DNA of 64,000 bases from NCBI GenBank assembly GCA_047630175.1, contig JBLHVI010000003.1, positions 1 to 64,000 of the forward strand, given 5' to 3'. Within the stretch, counting starts at the first letter, position 1; the number at the start of each line of letters is the position of its first letter. A program made the position numbers and the translations under genes. Positions 54,789 to 63,289 of the stretch are shown here, one piece after another. The notes under the pieces were generated by a model that did not search any database, was not told the DNA's origin, and saw only the letters and a list, made by a program, of their open reading frames with translations. The DNA comes from UBA4582 sp047630175. Its GTDB lineage: Bacteria > Pseudomonadota > Gammaproteobacteria > Pseudomonadales > Azotimanducaceae.

Positions 54789-55850
54789 CTATTGTGGCGC
54801 CAGAAAGCTGTAGCTCATGCCGTCAATAATGCGGCGCATGGCTGGCTGAATGCGCAGATCCTGTAGACTAGCGAAACCGACCCAAACAATATCGCTGGTT
54901 TGTATTTCGACGATCTTCGCTGTTACGCCGACTCGAGCAATATTAATATAGGTGCGTTTGGCGTTGCCAGCAGCTTCAAATTCCCAATCTCTCAATGACT
55001 TGGGTAGGGCCGGTGGGTTAGGAAATTCGTCGGCAAAGTCCTGATAGAAATTCACGAACTCATCATACTCGCGCTGATAACGCCCGCGATCTTTTGGGTC
55101 GACCATGGGTGAAAGCTGTATGTTCTCGCTTTTGGAGACATACTCCGTAATAGCGCCATAGATAATGAAATCAGCCTTTAAAAGCTTGCCAAGTTCTTTG
55201 GAAATCTCGAGGTCTGTTAACTGGGTTTTACCGTCAGCCATCATGCCTTGCTCGCGCATGATGCGTTCGATCTGTTCGCGATCAACAACGTTGTAACCTT
55301 TAACCTGCAGGTCAAGAATTAGGTTGTCAGCAACGAGGGAGCCAGCGCCTGATCCCGCGGGCTCTTGAAAAGCCATCACGGCAATGGTCGCACCCGGTGC
55401 AATCACCAGCGTGGGGGAGCGATTAGCCTCGATATCGAGCGGTGTTACGGCAACTTCCTCGACGGTCGGGAAGGCAAATGCTGGCGCTTCTGGTCGCTTT
55501 GGCAAGGGTTCAAGTGTGAGATCAATTTTCGTGGTGCTGGTAGTTGCCTCGACGTATTCAACCATGGGTCTGAAGCCGCGTTTTACGACCTTGTAGTAAC
55601 CGGCAGGAAACGTCGCCGTATAGTAAGCAGAGACTCTGCGGTTAAGCGGCGTCTTACCCACAACCGTAGAGATATTTCTGCGATTGGTGCCAAAGTAAAC
55701 TTCAGCACCTTCTGGCTCTGAATTTACCTGCTGGTAGATAGTCACAACGGGCGGCGGCGATGAACAGCCCTGAATGATTAGTCCCGCCAAAATTGACACT
55801 AGCACGACAACCTTACTGCTTGAAGCAAATCCAAAGACATCAAATTTCAT
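54789..55850 (-). CDS. PEGA / CsgG-like lipoprotein
   Basis: A 353-residue lipoprotein: lipobox IIQGC (mature Cys29), a PEGA-type domain (SEPEGAEVYFGTNRRN), and then a CsgG/TolB-like domain (TIAVMAFQEPAGSGAGSLVADNLILDL, YNVVDREQIERIMREQG, LKADFIIYGAITEYVSK). CsgG-like proteins can form outer-membrane export channels or periplasmic assemblies; pore formation is not shown here. It is 41 bases upstream of lgt on the same strand. Confidence 0.82.
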   Translation of the reverse strand: MKFDVFGFASSSKVVVLVSILAGLIIQGCSSPPPVVTIYQQVNSEPEGAEVYFGTNRRNISTVVGKTPLNRRVSAYYTATFPAGYYKVVKRGFRPMVEYVEATTSTTKIDLTLEPLPKRPEAPAFAFPTVEEVAVTPLDIEANRSPTLVIAPGATIAVMAFQEPAGSGAGSLVADNLILDLQVKGYNVVDREQIERIMREQGMMADGKTQLTDLEISKELGKLLKADFIIYGAITEYVSKSENIQLSPMVDPKDRGRYQREYDEFVNFYQDFADEFPNPPALPKSLRDWEFEAAGNAKRTYINIARVGVTAKIVEIQTSDIVWVGFASLQDLRIQPAMRRIIDGMSYSFLAPQ

Positions 55851-56014
55851 TGGGTATTTTCCTTATATGACGGGCCTAGAGCGCGAAAGAGTTGAACGCC
55901 TGATTTCGCAGAATTCGTTCAAATTTATAAGATAGCTGACAGGCCATATACAGATTTAGGGGTGATTTTATTTAAAAACCCGTGGCGTTGGCGTAGCACA
56001 GGAGCGTGCGACCT

Positions 56015-57490
56015 TCACCCCCAATTAAAATTACTCCAGACAGCTTGATCCCATATGCCGGCGGGTATCGTCTCTGTAAGACTATCGACAGTGCCTTCAA
56101 TCAGGCTTGAATTTTCAGTCGCAAAGCCGGTAATACTGCTTTTTACGTTGTTAACATCACCGATATCTCGCACAAGCGAGGCGCCACCATCGACGGCTGA
56201 ATCGGTTAAATCTTGTGCGGTTACAATTGATGTCGGTGCGACATTGGTAGCAACAAATTGTGACACCAGGCTGCTTACATCCGTAGAAGTTTCTGTGAAG
56301 GTAAAGGTGCTTGCGACGGTTGCAGCCCCAGTTGTTACCCTTCTTGTTATCGTGGCGAGACTGTTCTGGGTGGCTGCGTCACCGCCGCTGCCGATAAACT
56401 GTGCTAGCGTAGGGACAACGCTACTTTGTACGACTTTGGTAACAGCCTGTTGAAGACTCGGAGAGTTGAGTGCGCTGACCAAACCTGCCGGGTCAGTAGC
56501 AAACCGATTCTTCTTCTCACTCATCGTGTTCGCCAGCATATCCACCGCCGCATCGGTCGCCAGGTCTAGCAGAGCGGTGTCGCCAGCAAGCGAAGTTGAA
56601 TCGTTTCGAACCGTTTCGATCAAGCTCGGTACCGTTGCGATGACTGCGCGGAAAACATCACTTTCACCCGCCACGGGCTCGTTGATGGCACCAATACTCT
56701 GAAGCTGTGCTTCAAGATCAGTCGCTACGGCGCCGCCTTTGATCATTTCACCGATTAGCCCAACCTGAAATGCCGGTTCTTCGAGCAGTCTAGAAGGTGT
56801 TGCTTGCTGCTCAAGGCTTTTGAGCTGGGCTTTAATATTGGTCCCAGCGCTTTGCGCCTGTTTGGCTAACGTATCTAAAATCGCGTCAGTCGCTGACGGC
56901 GTTGTACTTGTATCTACGGTCTTGGCGACAAAATTTGGGTCGTTGGTAAAACTACTGTACTTCACCGAACTGCCTAGAATGCGCGCTAGAACGGCATCGC
57001 CGGTAGCCTCGAGTGTCGAGGTGTCAACACCGGTCAGTGCACCGGCAAGGGCACTGGGATCGCTACTGTCTACGTCACCCAAGGCTGAACTAGAGACGAG
57101 ATCGGTTACTGGGTTTACATTGGCCGTGATGGTTGTGCTGCCATCGGCAGGCGGTGCGACGATATTTAGCAAAGGCGTTCCATTAGGTGGCGTGACCCTG
57201 ACAATGACAGGTAGCGCAATATTGCTAGGTAGCGCTATCTGGTAGGAGCCATCACTGCCCGTTAGGACATCGCCGACATCAACTAGGTTACCGCTGGCAT
57301 CAATGATTTCGACGCTGGCACCGTCTAACGCGGCTCCGGTTGCGGCAACACCGCTGAGCACTGTTACCTCAGAGGCTGGCGGTTCAACAAGCAGAGAACT
57401 TGTGTTTTCTCTGCTGTTATCGTTGCAGGCGCCCAAAAGGACTAGAGCAAGGCAAGACAAAGCGAGGCGGAAATTTGCTAAGAAGTGCAT
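56015..57490 (-). CDS. Large lipoprotein with a carboxypeptidase-regulatory-like domain
   Basis: A 491-residue lipoprotein. I start it at ATG 57490: GGAG lies 8 bases upstream, giving a clean signal (ALVLLGAC, mature Cys22). The longer frame has no such site. A beta-rich domain follows (TVLSGVAATGAALDGASVEIIDASGN), then a long Ala/Ser/Thr-rich helical region with no family I recognise. It follows the collagen-like gene by 13 bases, so the two are surely co-transcribed. Confidence 0.75.
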   Translation of the reverse strand: MHFLANFRLALSCLALVLLGACNDNSRENTSSLLVEPPASEVTVLSGVAATGAALDGASVEIIDASGNLVDVGDVLTGSDGSYQIALPSNIALPVIVRVTPPNGTPLLNIVAPPADGSTTITANVNPVTDLVSSSALGDVDSSDPSALAGALTGVDTSTLEATGDAVLARILGSSVKYSSFTNDPNFVAKTVDTSTTPSATDAILDTLAKQAQSAGTNIKAQLKSLEQQATPSRLLEEPAFQVGLIGEMIKGGAVATDLEAQLQSIGAINEPVAGESDVFRAVIATVPSLIETVRNDSTSLAGDTALLDLATDAAVDMLANTMSEKKNRFATDPAGLVSALNSPSLQQAVTKVVQSSVVPTLAQFIGSGGDAATQNSLATITRRVTTGAATVASTFTFTETSTDVSSLVSQFVATNVAPTSIVTAQDLTDSAVDGGASLVRDIGDVNNVKSSITGFATENSSLIEGTVDSLTETIPAGIWDQAVWSNFNWG

Positions 57491-57503
57491 GTTTAATCTC
57501 CAG

Positions 57504-59003
57504 TTAGTCATAAAGTCTTGCGAGGCCCATGCCACTTGTCACGTCTAGCACACAGCTAGATTCACCAGAGGCCCCGCCTGTTATAGCCCCGAGAGAACTG
57601 ATATCAGTCGCATTTCCGTAAGCGCTTAGTAGGATATTAATATCGTCATTCCGGCAGTTAATATTGCCAGTCAAGACGCTGCCGTCGAAACTCACTGCGC
57701 CGGTAGCGTCTAAATTGGCGTCGAAAAGACCGTCAGAGAACGCTAGTTCGCCCGTGCGTGAGACCTCAACTTTACCGCCACTAAATCTCGTACCTTCAGC
57801 ACTGACAACGCCGCCTCCGTCGATTAAGGCATCGCCCGTTATGTTGATAGTTACACCGGCGACATTGATATTGCAGCCGGCTGCATCCGTGGCGCAAGCA
57901 CCTTCAAACAGAACGCTGGAATTGAGGCCTACGATAAACTCGCCAGTGACGTCTAACCTGTCAGCCAGTAAGTAGGATCCGCCAAGCAATTCGAGACCGC
58001 CGGCAAAGGATGTGTCGCTTTCTTCGATCAAGGAAATCGAGGATGCGCCCTCCACTAGCAACGCAAGCCCATTCGTACTTGAGATCGTGTCGCTTGCGGT
58101 CTGATTTTGCGCTTTATCTAATGTGGAGCTTTGAGACAAAATCATCGCGTCGGCACCCGCGCCATTTGTGCTAAGTGTATTGCCACCATCGAGCGTCACC
58201 GTTGAGTTGTTTGTTGCTACCAACGCACCGTTTTCATTGGCTGGATTCGTGTGAACGATCATTGAATCTTTCAGCACGAGTTTGGAAAAATTTGCGACTA
58301 CGGCGAAAAAATCGTGGCCAGTAGAGGTGATGTCGACATTGGTCAAAGAAACCTGAGCGGCATCAAGCAGGAGTGCCGTGTTGGCACCAGCAACCACATC
58401 CAGCATATTTATCTCGATGTTGAAGGCCCCAAAGATGTGAATGCCTGGGTTGCTAGAGACCGTTAACGTCGTGCCATCACCATTGATGATGATATTGCTT
58501 CTCGAGATTTCGAGATTTTCACTGCAATTACCAGTGATGTTAATCGTCACTATTCCAGCAGTTGCAGCATCAATGGCTGATTGAATAGAGCCACCTCCGC
58601 CACAATCGACGGCAACCGTTGCTGTCGTTGAGGCGTTACCTGAGCCGCTGCCAGCGGGGCCAGTTTGGCCTGTGGCACCCGTTGCGCCTGCAGCACCTGT
58701 TGCTCCGGTGGCTCCTGCGACGCCTGCAGCTCCTGCAACGCCTGCGGCGCCAGATGGGCCAGCTGCACCCGTTGCTCCGGGCGTTAACGCAATATTGCTA
58801 ATAGTCGTTTTGTTGGCCAGAATTTCGCTATTCAACGCGTCGAAGTTTGCATTAACGTCGCTGGCTTTGGCCGTGGTTGCGGGTTGGAACGTGACGAGTT
58901 CCGCTGCACTCGCTGCAGCGCTTAGTCCGGCTAGTGAGATTGATATCACTGACGCTACTATCATTGAGGGTATTGTCTTTGAAAATGAGATTGATTTCTT
59001 CAT
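57504..59003 (-). CDS. Exported collagen-like / beta-helix protein
   Basis: A 499-residue surface or secreted protein. After the signal peptide (AAASAAE, residue 34), a segment TTAKASDVNANFDALNSE resembles the N-terminal coiled region of other bacterial collagen-like proteins, then 15 uninterrupted Gly-X-Y triplets (residues 76-120), then about 350 residues of a parallel beta-helix with a GGGGSIQSAID start (right-handed beta-helix type). No cell-wall or membrane anchor is visible. It may be an adhesin or a matrix protein. The first gene of the caspase-lgt-lipoprotein cluster. Confidence 0.82.
   Translation of the reverse strand: MKKSISFSKTIPSMIVASVISISLAGLSAAASAAELVTFQPATTAKASDVNANFDALNSEILANKTTISNIALTPGATGAAGPSGAAGVAGAAGVAGATGATGAAGATGATGQTGPAGSGSGNASTTATVAVDCGGGGSIQSAIDAATAGIVTINITGNCSENLEISRSNIIINGDGTTLTVSSNPGIHIFGAFNIEINMLDVVAGANTALLLDAAQVSLTNVDITSTGHDFFAVVANFSKLVLKDSMIVHTNPANENGALVATNNSTVTLDGGNTLSTNGAGADAMILSQSSTLDKAQNQTASDTISSTNGLALLVEGASSISLIEESDTSFAGGLELLGGSYLLADRLDVTGEFIVGLNSSVLFEGACATDAAGCNINVAGVTINITGDALIDGGGVVSAEGTRFSGGKVEVSRTGELAFSDGLFDANLDATGAVSFDGSVLTGNINCRNDDINILLSAYGNATDISSLGAITGGASGESSCVLDVTSGMGLARLYD
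58644..58778 (-). repeat. Gly-X-Y coding repeat (15 triplets)
   Basis: The coding sequence for the collagen-like segment. The Y positions are mostly Ala or Thr (GAT, GAA, GVA), without Pro at Y, so a triple helix would be stabilised differently from animal collagen. Such repeats commonly vary in length between strains. Confidence 0.85.
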
Positions 59004-59386
59004 GAGTTAGCCGACCTTTCGCGTAGTTTTGGCAATAAAATTCAGCAACCAAGACAGATTAGGTTTATCTAGCTTGAGATTTTCGTGTGCCGAATATCGA
59101 CCTGCTAGAGGGTTGCAGTACGGGCAATCTAGGCGTTATTGAGCCTTTGCACATCCTCCAAACGGGGGATAGCCAAATGTGAGGATCATCGCACTGGCTG
59201 AGCAGCTTTCGTTTTGTACGGGGTGAAGAATCGAAGTGCGCTTATGACATACTGTGCTGGCTTTTCTGCCAAGGCAGCGGCCGCATAAAAACTGTACTAT
59301 GTTTTGCCGAATGTTGCTGCTACAGTCACTTCTTATTACCTGCATTCCGGATAGCGATTTTGGCAAGATCAAGGTCTGAGCCTTCG
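59004..59386. other. Divergent promoter region between collagen-like gene and sensor kinase
   Basis: A 383-base gap between divergent genes. No gene was recognised in it. It must contain the promoters of both transcripts; I could not place a convincing -35/-10 pair. AAGG at 59371 may be the ribosome-binding site of the sensor kinase. Confidence 0.4.
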
Positions 59387-61570
59387 ATGATCGCTTCATT
59401 TCTGACGCCGAAGCGACTTGTCAGTATGACGCTCACTTTGAGCTTACTAGTCGTGTTTATGGTTTTATGGGCAGCTAATCGGCAGCCCCATTTCGATGTC
59501 GCCTTGCAGTGGGACGCGACACGCGCTGCACTCGTTGTGGAGGGTAATATCACAACGGATAATACCGTTGTTTTGATGTCGAACGCAGCAGGCGACAGTA
59601 TCGCGCTGCACAAAAAATTTCTCACCGCATTGCCGAAAGATCGCCGCGATTTTTATCGCGATAAACAACTTTATTTCGATGATCGCGCCAAGCTATATTA
59701 CATTGCTAACAGCGATCAGGTAACTGCCACGTTGGCAAGCGGCGACACGCGTCTACTGGCGCATTCCCCAGCACATGCTCTGTCTGATCGATCATCGGTG
59801 TTTTGGCTTCGACTTTCCGCCGGACTCGTCATTTGGGTATGTGGTTTGTCTGTGTGGATGTGGCAACCCATGAGACCTGAGCTCGCAGCGTTAGGGCTGA
59901 GCAGCACAGGGCTGATGGTTTGTGCCACGGGTCAGGCTTTGTATGCTGAAATCCCCAATATCTTTTCGCCTCAGCTCGACTGGTGGCTCAATTTCTTGGT
60001 CAATGCAGGTTTGACGAGCGCCGTTTGTTTTGCGGTTGCGATATTTTTCTACTATCCGATCCCGCTGCGGCGCGCTAATCGTTACTTTGCTTGGCTTGGT
60101 GGAGCGACACCGTTGCTTATTATGCTTTTCTTATTGCTCGACTGGCAGCCCGATAGAAGTGTGGCGCAACAAACCCTGTACATCGATGATTGGGAGCTGT
60201 ACGCGACAATATTAGCCGCCTTCGTCACCGCGATAGCAATTCTGGTTTACCAATGGGTGACTTATCGAAAGGAAAAAGCGGTTGCGAGTGTGCTGAAAGG
60301 GTCTTTGATGGTGATCATTCTTGGCCCTGGTATGTACGCATTGTTCCGCGCTTTACCGAGTTTGTTTGGTATCGACCCAGTGATGTCGCGAGATGTCGCG
60401 TGGGTTAGCATTACATTGCTGTTTCTATTTGTGGTCGCCGCTGTCGCTCGGTTAAATCTGTTTAATCTTCATCGGCAGGTTGTGGCAGGTTGGTACTGGA
60501 TAGTACTTGGCGCAGCGTTTCTTGCGATGGATTTGTTTATTGTCGTGTTTATTGGGCTTGGTTTTGAGCGTGAAGACTTTTACATGCTTTTACCTGTGCT
60601 CGTAGTCTACATACCGTTGCGGCAGTTTGGTTACCAACGATTGAGTCGATCACGTAACGAACATATTGATCCATTTCCGCAGGCTTTGGCAGGACTTCTA
60701 AAAGACACCGTAGATCAGTATGTTGATGCCGCTACCTCTTGGCGGCAAATGCTCGTCCAGTTGTTTGATCCATTAGTGATACATGCAGACATCGCGCGTA
60801 GTGCCCAGGATAGGGTCGCGTCATCCGGCACCTTACTGGCCGTCAGCGCCAATCGATTTTCAGCGTCGCTACAACTTGAGTTTGCTGATCAGGGCACACG
60901 CCAATTTGGTCGCCATGACGTTAAGCTAGTGAAGGAGTTGAGACAGATATTTGAGCGTTTGTGGGAATACGAAGAAGCGTTTCGGAAGGGTCAATTCGAT
61001 GAGCGAAAACGGTTGAGGCGAGATTTGCATGACCACGTGGGTCATAAGTTGTTGACCATGATCCATGCCGCGCCGGATAAAGATATGCGCTTACTCGCCG
61101 AGGACGCTATGACGGAGTTGGGTGCGTCTATTAAAAACATACAGCTAGCTGATATCACTGTAGAGCAGCTGGGTGGTGAAATAGGTGACTGCCTGGAAGC
61201 CATTCTGGGGTCTAGTGCTTTAACGTTTTCGTTGAATAACCAGGTTGCCAGCAATCAACAACGGATCGCGGGTGAAATGCGTCATGGTCTGCAAGGTGTT
61301 TTGCGAGAGAGTATTAGTAATGTGCTGCGTCACGCGAACGCCAGTGAAGTACGTGTCGATTTGTCGATAGACACGTATGTTGATCGACAGAACTTGCGAC
61401 TGACTATTCAGGACAATGGTAAAGGTTTTGATGAAGTGACTGTTTTGCGCGGTGATGGTCTGAGAAATATTCATGACCGCATTGTTGAGTTGGGCGGCAC
61501 GGCCACATGGTACCAAAACGCTGGAACCTGTATCGTTGTGAGTTTACCGCTCGTGGTCGATCGCCCATGA
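59387..61570 (+). CDS. NarL-type sensor histidine kinase with a multi-span sensor
   Basis: A 727-residue kinase. An N-terminal span, a periplasmic domain of about 100 residues, then seven or so spans (about residues 135-420), followed by a cytoplasmic linker, a HisKA_3 helix with His548 in RRDLHDHVGH, and an ATPase domain (SNVLRHANASEV, QDNGKGFD, GDGLRNIHDRI). I chose ATG 59387 over TTG 59360. The ligand is unknown. Its stop overlaps the regulator start, so the two form one operon and a two-component system. Confidence 0.88.
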   Translation: MIASFLTPKRLVSMTLTLSLLVVFMVLWAANRQPHFDVALQWDATRAALVVEGNITTDNTVVLMSNAAGDSIALHKKFLTALPKDRRDFYRDKQLYFDDRAKLYYIANSDQVTATLASGDTRLLAHSPAHALSDRSSVFWLRLSAGLVIWVCGLSVWMWQPMRPELAALGLSSTGLMVCATGQALYAEIPNIFSPQLDWWLNFLVNAGLTSAVCFAVAIFFYYPIPLRRANRYFAWLGGATPLLIMLFLLLDWQPDRSVAQQTLYIDDWELYATILAAFVTAIAILVYQWVTYRKEKAVASVLKGSLMVIILGPGMYALFRALPSLFGIDPVMSRDVAWVSITLLFLFVVAAVARLNLFNLHRQVVAGWYWIVLGAAFLAMDLFIVVFIGLGFEREDFYMLLPVLVVYIPLRQFGYQRLSRSRNEHIDPFPQALAGLLKDTVDQYVDAATSWRQMLVQLFDPLVIHADIARSAQDRVASSGTLLAVSANRFSASLQLEFADQGTRQFGRHDVKLVKELRQIFERLWEYEEAFRKGQFDERKRLRRDLHDHVGHKLLTMIHAAPDKDMRLLAEDAMTELGASIKNIQLADITVEQLGGEIGDCLEAILGSSALTFSLNNQVASNQQRIAGEMRHGLQGVLRESISNVLRHANASEVRVDLSIDTYVDRQNLRLTIQDNGKGFDEVTVLRGDGLRNIHDRIVELGGTATWYQNAGTCIVVSLPLVVDRP

Positions 61571-62220
61571 GAATGTCGACCATAGACCGAGTTCTGATCG
61601 TTGAGGATCACGGATCGGCAGCTAAGATGTTACGTCAGATAATCGAGTCGGTGTTTGATTCAAGCACCATTGTTGTTGCAGAAACATTAGCCGCAGGGAT
61701 GCGTGCGATTAGTGAGTATGACTTCCAGCTCGCGTTGATTGATCTTGGATTGCCGGACGGCAGGGGCGTCGATCTGATAGAGGTTCTGGCTGTAAGCCAG
61801 ACAACGTTTATTGTTGTTACCACGACCTTTGATGATGATGAGCACCTGTTTCAGTCGTTACGAGCGGGTGCGCAAGGTTACTTGCTTAAGGGGCAGCAGC
61901 GAGAAGCACTTGAAGAGTTGTTTCGAGGTATCTTGACGGGTGCGCCACCGCTGTCGCCGTCAATTGCGATGTCGGTTCTCGCGCATTTTCGCGAAGCGCC
62001 TGTTGCTGCGGAAACCGACTTGGAAGGACTGACCGCACGAGAAATTGAGGTTCTGCAACTCATCGCAAGGGGTTGCAAGGGGAGTGAAGTTGCTAGTTTG
62101 CTGGCAGTGGCCAGAAGTACGGTTGCCTCTCATATCAAGAGCATTTATCAAAAGCTGGATATTCACAACCGGGCTGAAGCAGCAGCGGCCGCAGTCCGAC
62201 TCAATCTCTACAAGCCCTAG
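61567..62220 (+). CDS. LuxR/NarL-family response regulator
   Basis: A 217-residue regulator. Receiver domain with acidic pocket Glu13-Asp14 (IVEDHG) and phospho-acceptor Asp59 (LIDLGLPDG), then a LuxR helix-turn-helix (LTAREIEVLQLIARGCKGSEVASLL). Start ATG 61567 overlaps the kinase stop (ATGA). Targets unknown; the divergent collagen-like gene is a natural candidate by position. Confidence 0.9.
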   Translation: MRMSTIDRVLIVEDHGSAAKMLRQIIESVFDSSTIVVAETLAAGMRAISEYDFQLALIDLGLPDGRGVDLIEVLAVSQTTFIVVTTTFDDDEHLFQSLRAGAQGYLLKGQQREALEELFRGILTGAPPLSPSIAMSVLAHFREAPVAAETDLEGLTAREIEVLQLIARGCKGSEVASLLAVARSTVASHIKSIYQKLDIHNRAEAAAAAVRLNLYKP

Positions 62221-62261
62221 TTTCAGCGTAAAGGGCATCAATAATTAACCTTTGGATAGTT

Positions 62262-63122
62262 ATGAATCATTTGGAACTACGACCACATCAAGGTGCAGGC
62301 GTCGAGGTGCTTGGTATTGATCTCAAGCAGGTAGACGATGTGACGTTGATGAGTATTAAGCAGGCGTATGCAGACTACGGTGTCGTTTTTTTTCGTGGAC
62401 AGGCTCTGGACGAAGAAAGTCATATTGCGCTGGCAAGTAGGTTCGGGAAAATCAATATCAACCGCTTTTTTACCGCTCATCCGCATCATCCTGAGATTGC
62501 GATGGTGGTGAAAGAGGCAGATCAAGAGACGAATATTGGCGGTGGCTGGCATACCGATCACTCTTACGATAAAGACCCTGCTATGGGTAGTATCTTGGTC
62601 GCCAAGAGCTTGCCGCCGACGGGTGGTGATACTTGCTTCGTAAGTATGTACGACGCCTTTAATGGACTGTCAGACGGCCTTAAGAAAACGCTGCGCGGTC
62701 TAAATGCAGTCCATTCAGCACGTCATATTTTTGGTGCCGGGGCGGGCTATGCGGAGAATGCCGAGGCAGGTGACGACAGAATTAGTAATGCGACTGCTGT
62801 CGATGCGTTGGAAGACCCGATACACCCTGTCGTGATCAAACATCCTTTGTCCGGTAAGGAAGCGCTGTATGTAAATCCCGGGTTCACGTTGAGCTTTGAA
62901 GGCTGGACAGCCGAGGAGTCCATGCCCTTATTGCAATACTTGTATACCCAAGCAGTTCAGCCGCACTATGTTGGTCGTTTTGTTTGGCGGCCCGGTTCTG
63001 TTGCCTTTTGGGATAACCGGGCGACATGGCATTTTGCACAGAACGACTATCAGGGGATGCGCAGAGAAATGCATCGAATCACTATCGACGGCTGTCCGTT
63101 GGAAGGCTCTGTAATTTCTTAG
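62262..63122 (+). CDS. TauD/TfdA-family Fe(II)/2-oxoglutarate dioxygenase
   Basis: A 286-residue oxygenase. The iron facial triad is visible: HTD in GGGWHTDHSYD, and the distal His in WDNRATWHFAQND, with the 2-oxoglutarate Arg in MRREMHRITIDG. Family members act on taurine, aryloxyalkanoates, alkyl sulfates, or phosphonates; the substrate cannot be told from the sequence. Confidence 0.9.
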   Translation: MNHLELRPHQGAGVEVLGIDLKQVDDVTLMSIKQAYADYGVVFFRGQALDEESHIALASRFGKININRFFTAHPHHPEIAMVVKEADQETNIGGGWHTDHSYDKDPAMGSILVAKSLPPTGGDTCFVSMYDAFNGLSDGLKKTLRGLNAVHSARHIFGAGAGYAENAEAGDDRISNATAVDALEDPIHPVVIKHPLSGKEALYVNPGFTLSFEGWTAEESMPLLQYLYTQAVQPHYVGRFVWRPGSVAFWDNRATWHFAQNDYQGMRREMHRITIDGCPLEGSVIS

Positions 63123-63289
63123 CGCTCTCCATGACGGCTTCAGCAGCGTTTTCTTTGCGAGCGCTTCAGTCCGGGTAGGCGCTCGGCCTCAACATGGTCT
63201 GATTTTTGCTTCTGATAACGGAGCGGTTTTGCAGCATAAAGACTGGAATCAAAACTGAACCTGAAACGTCAACACAGAAGGAAGCGAAC

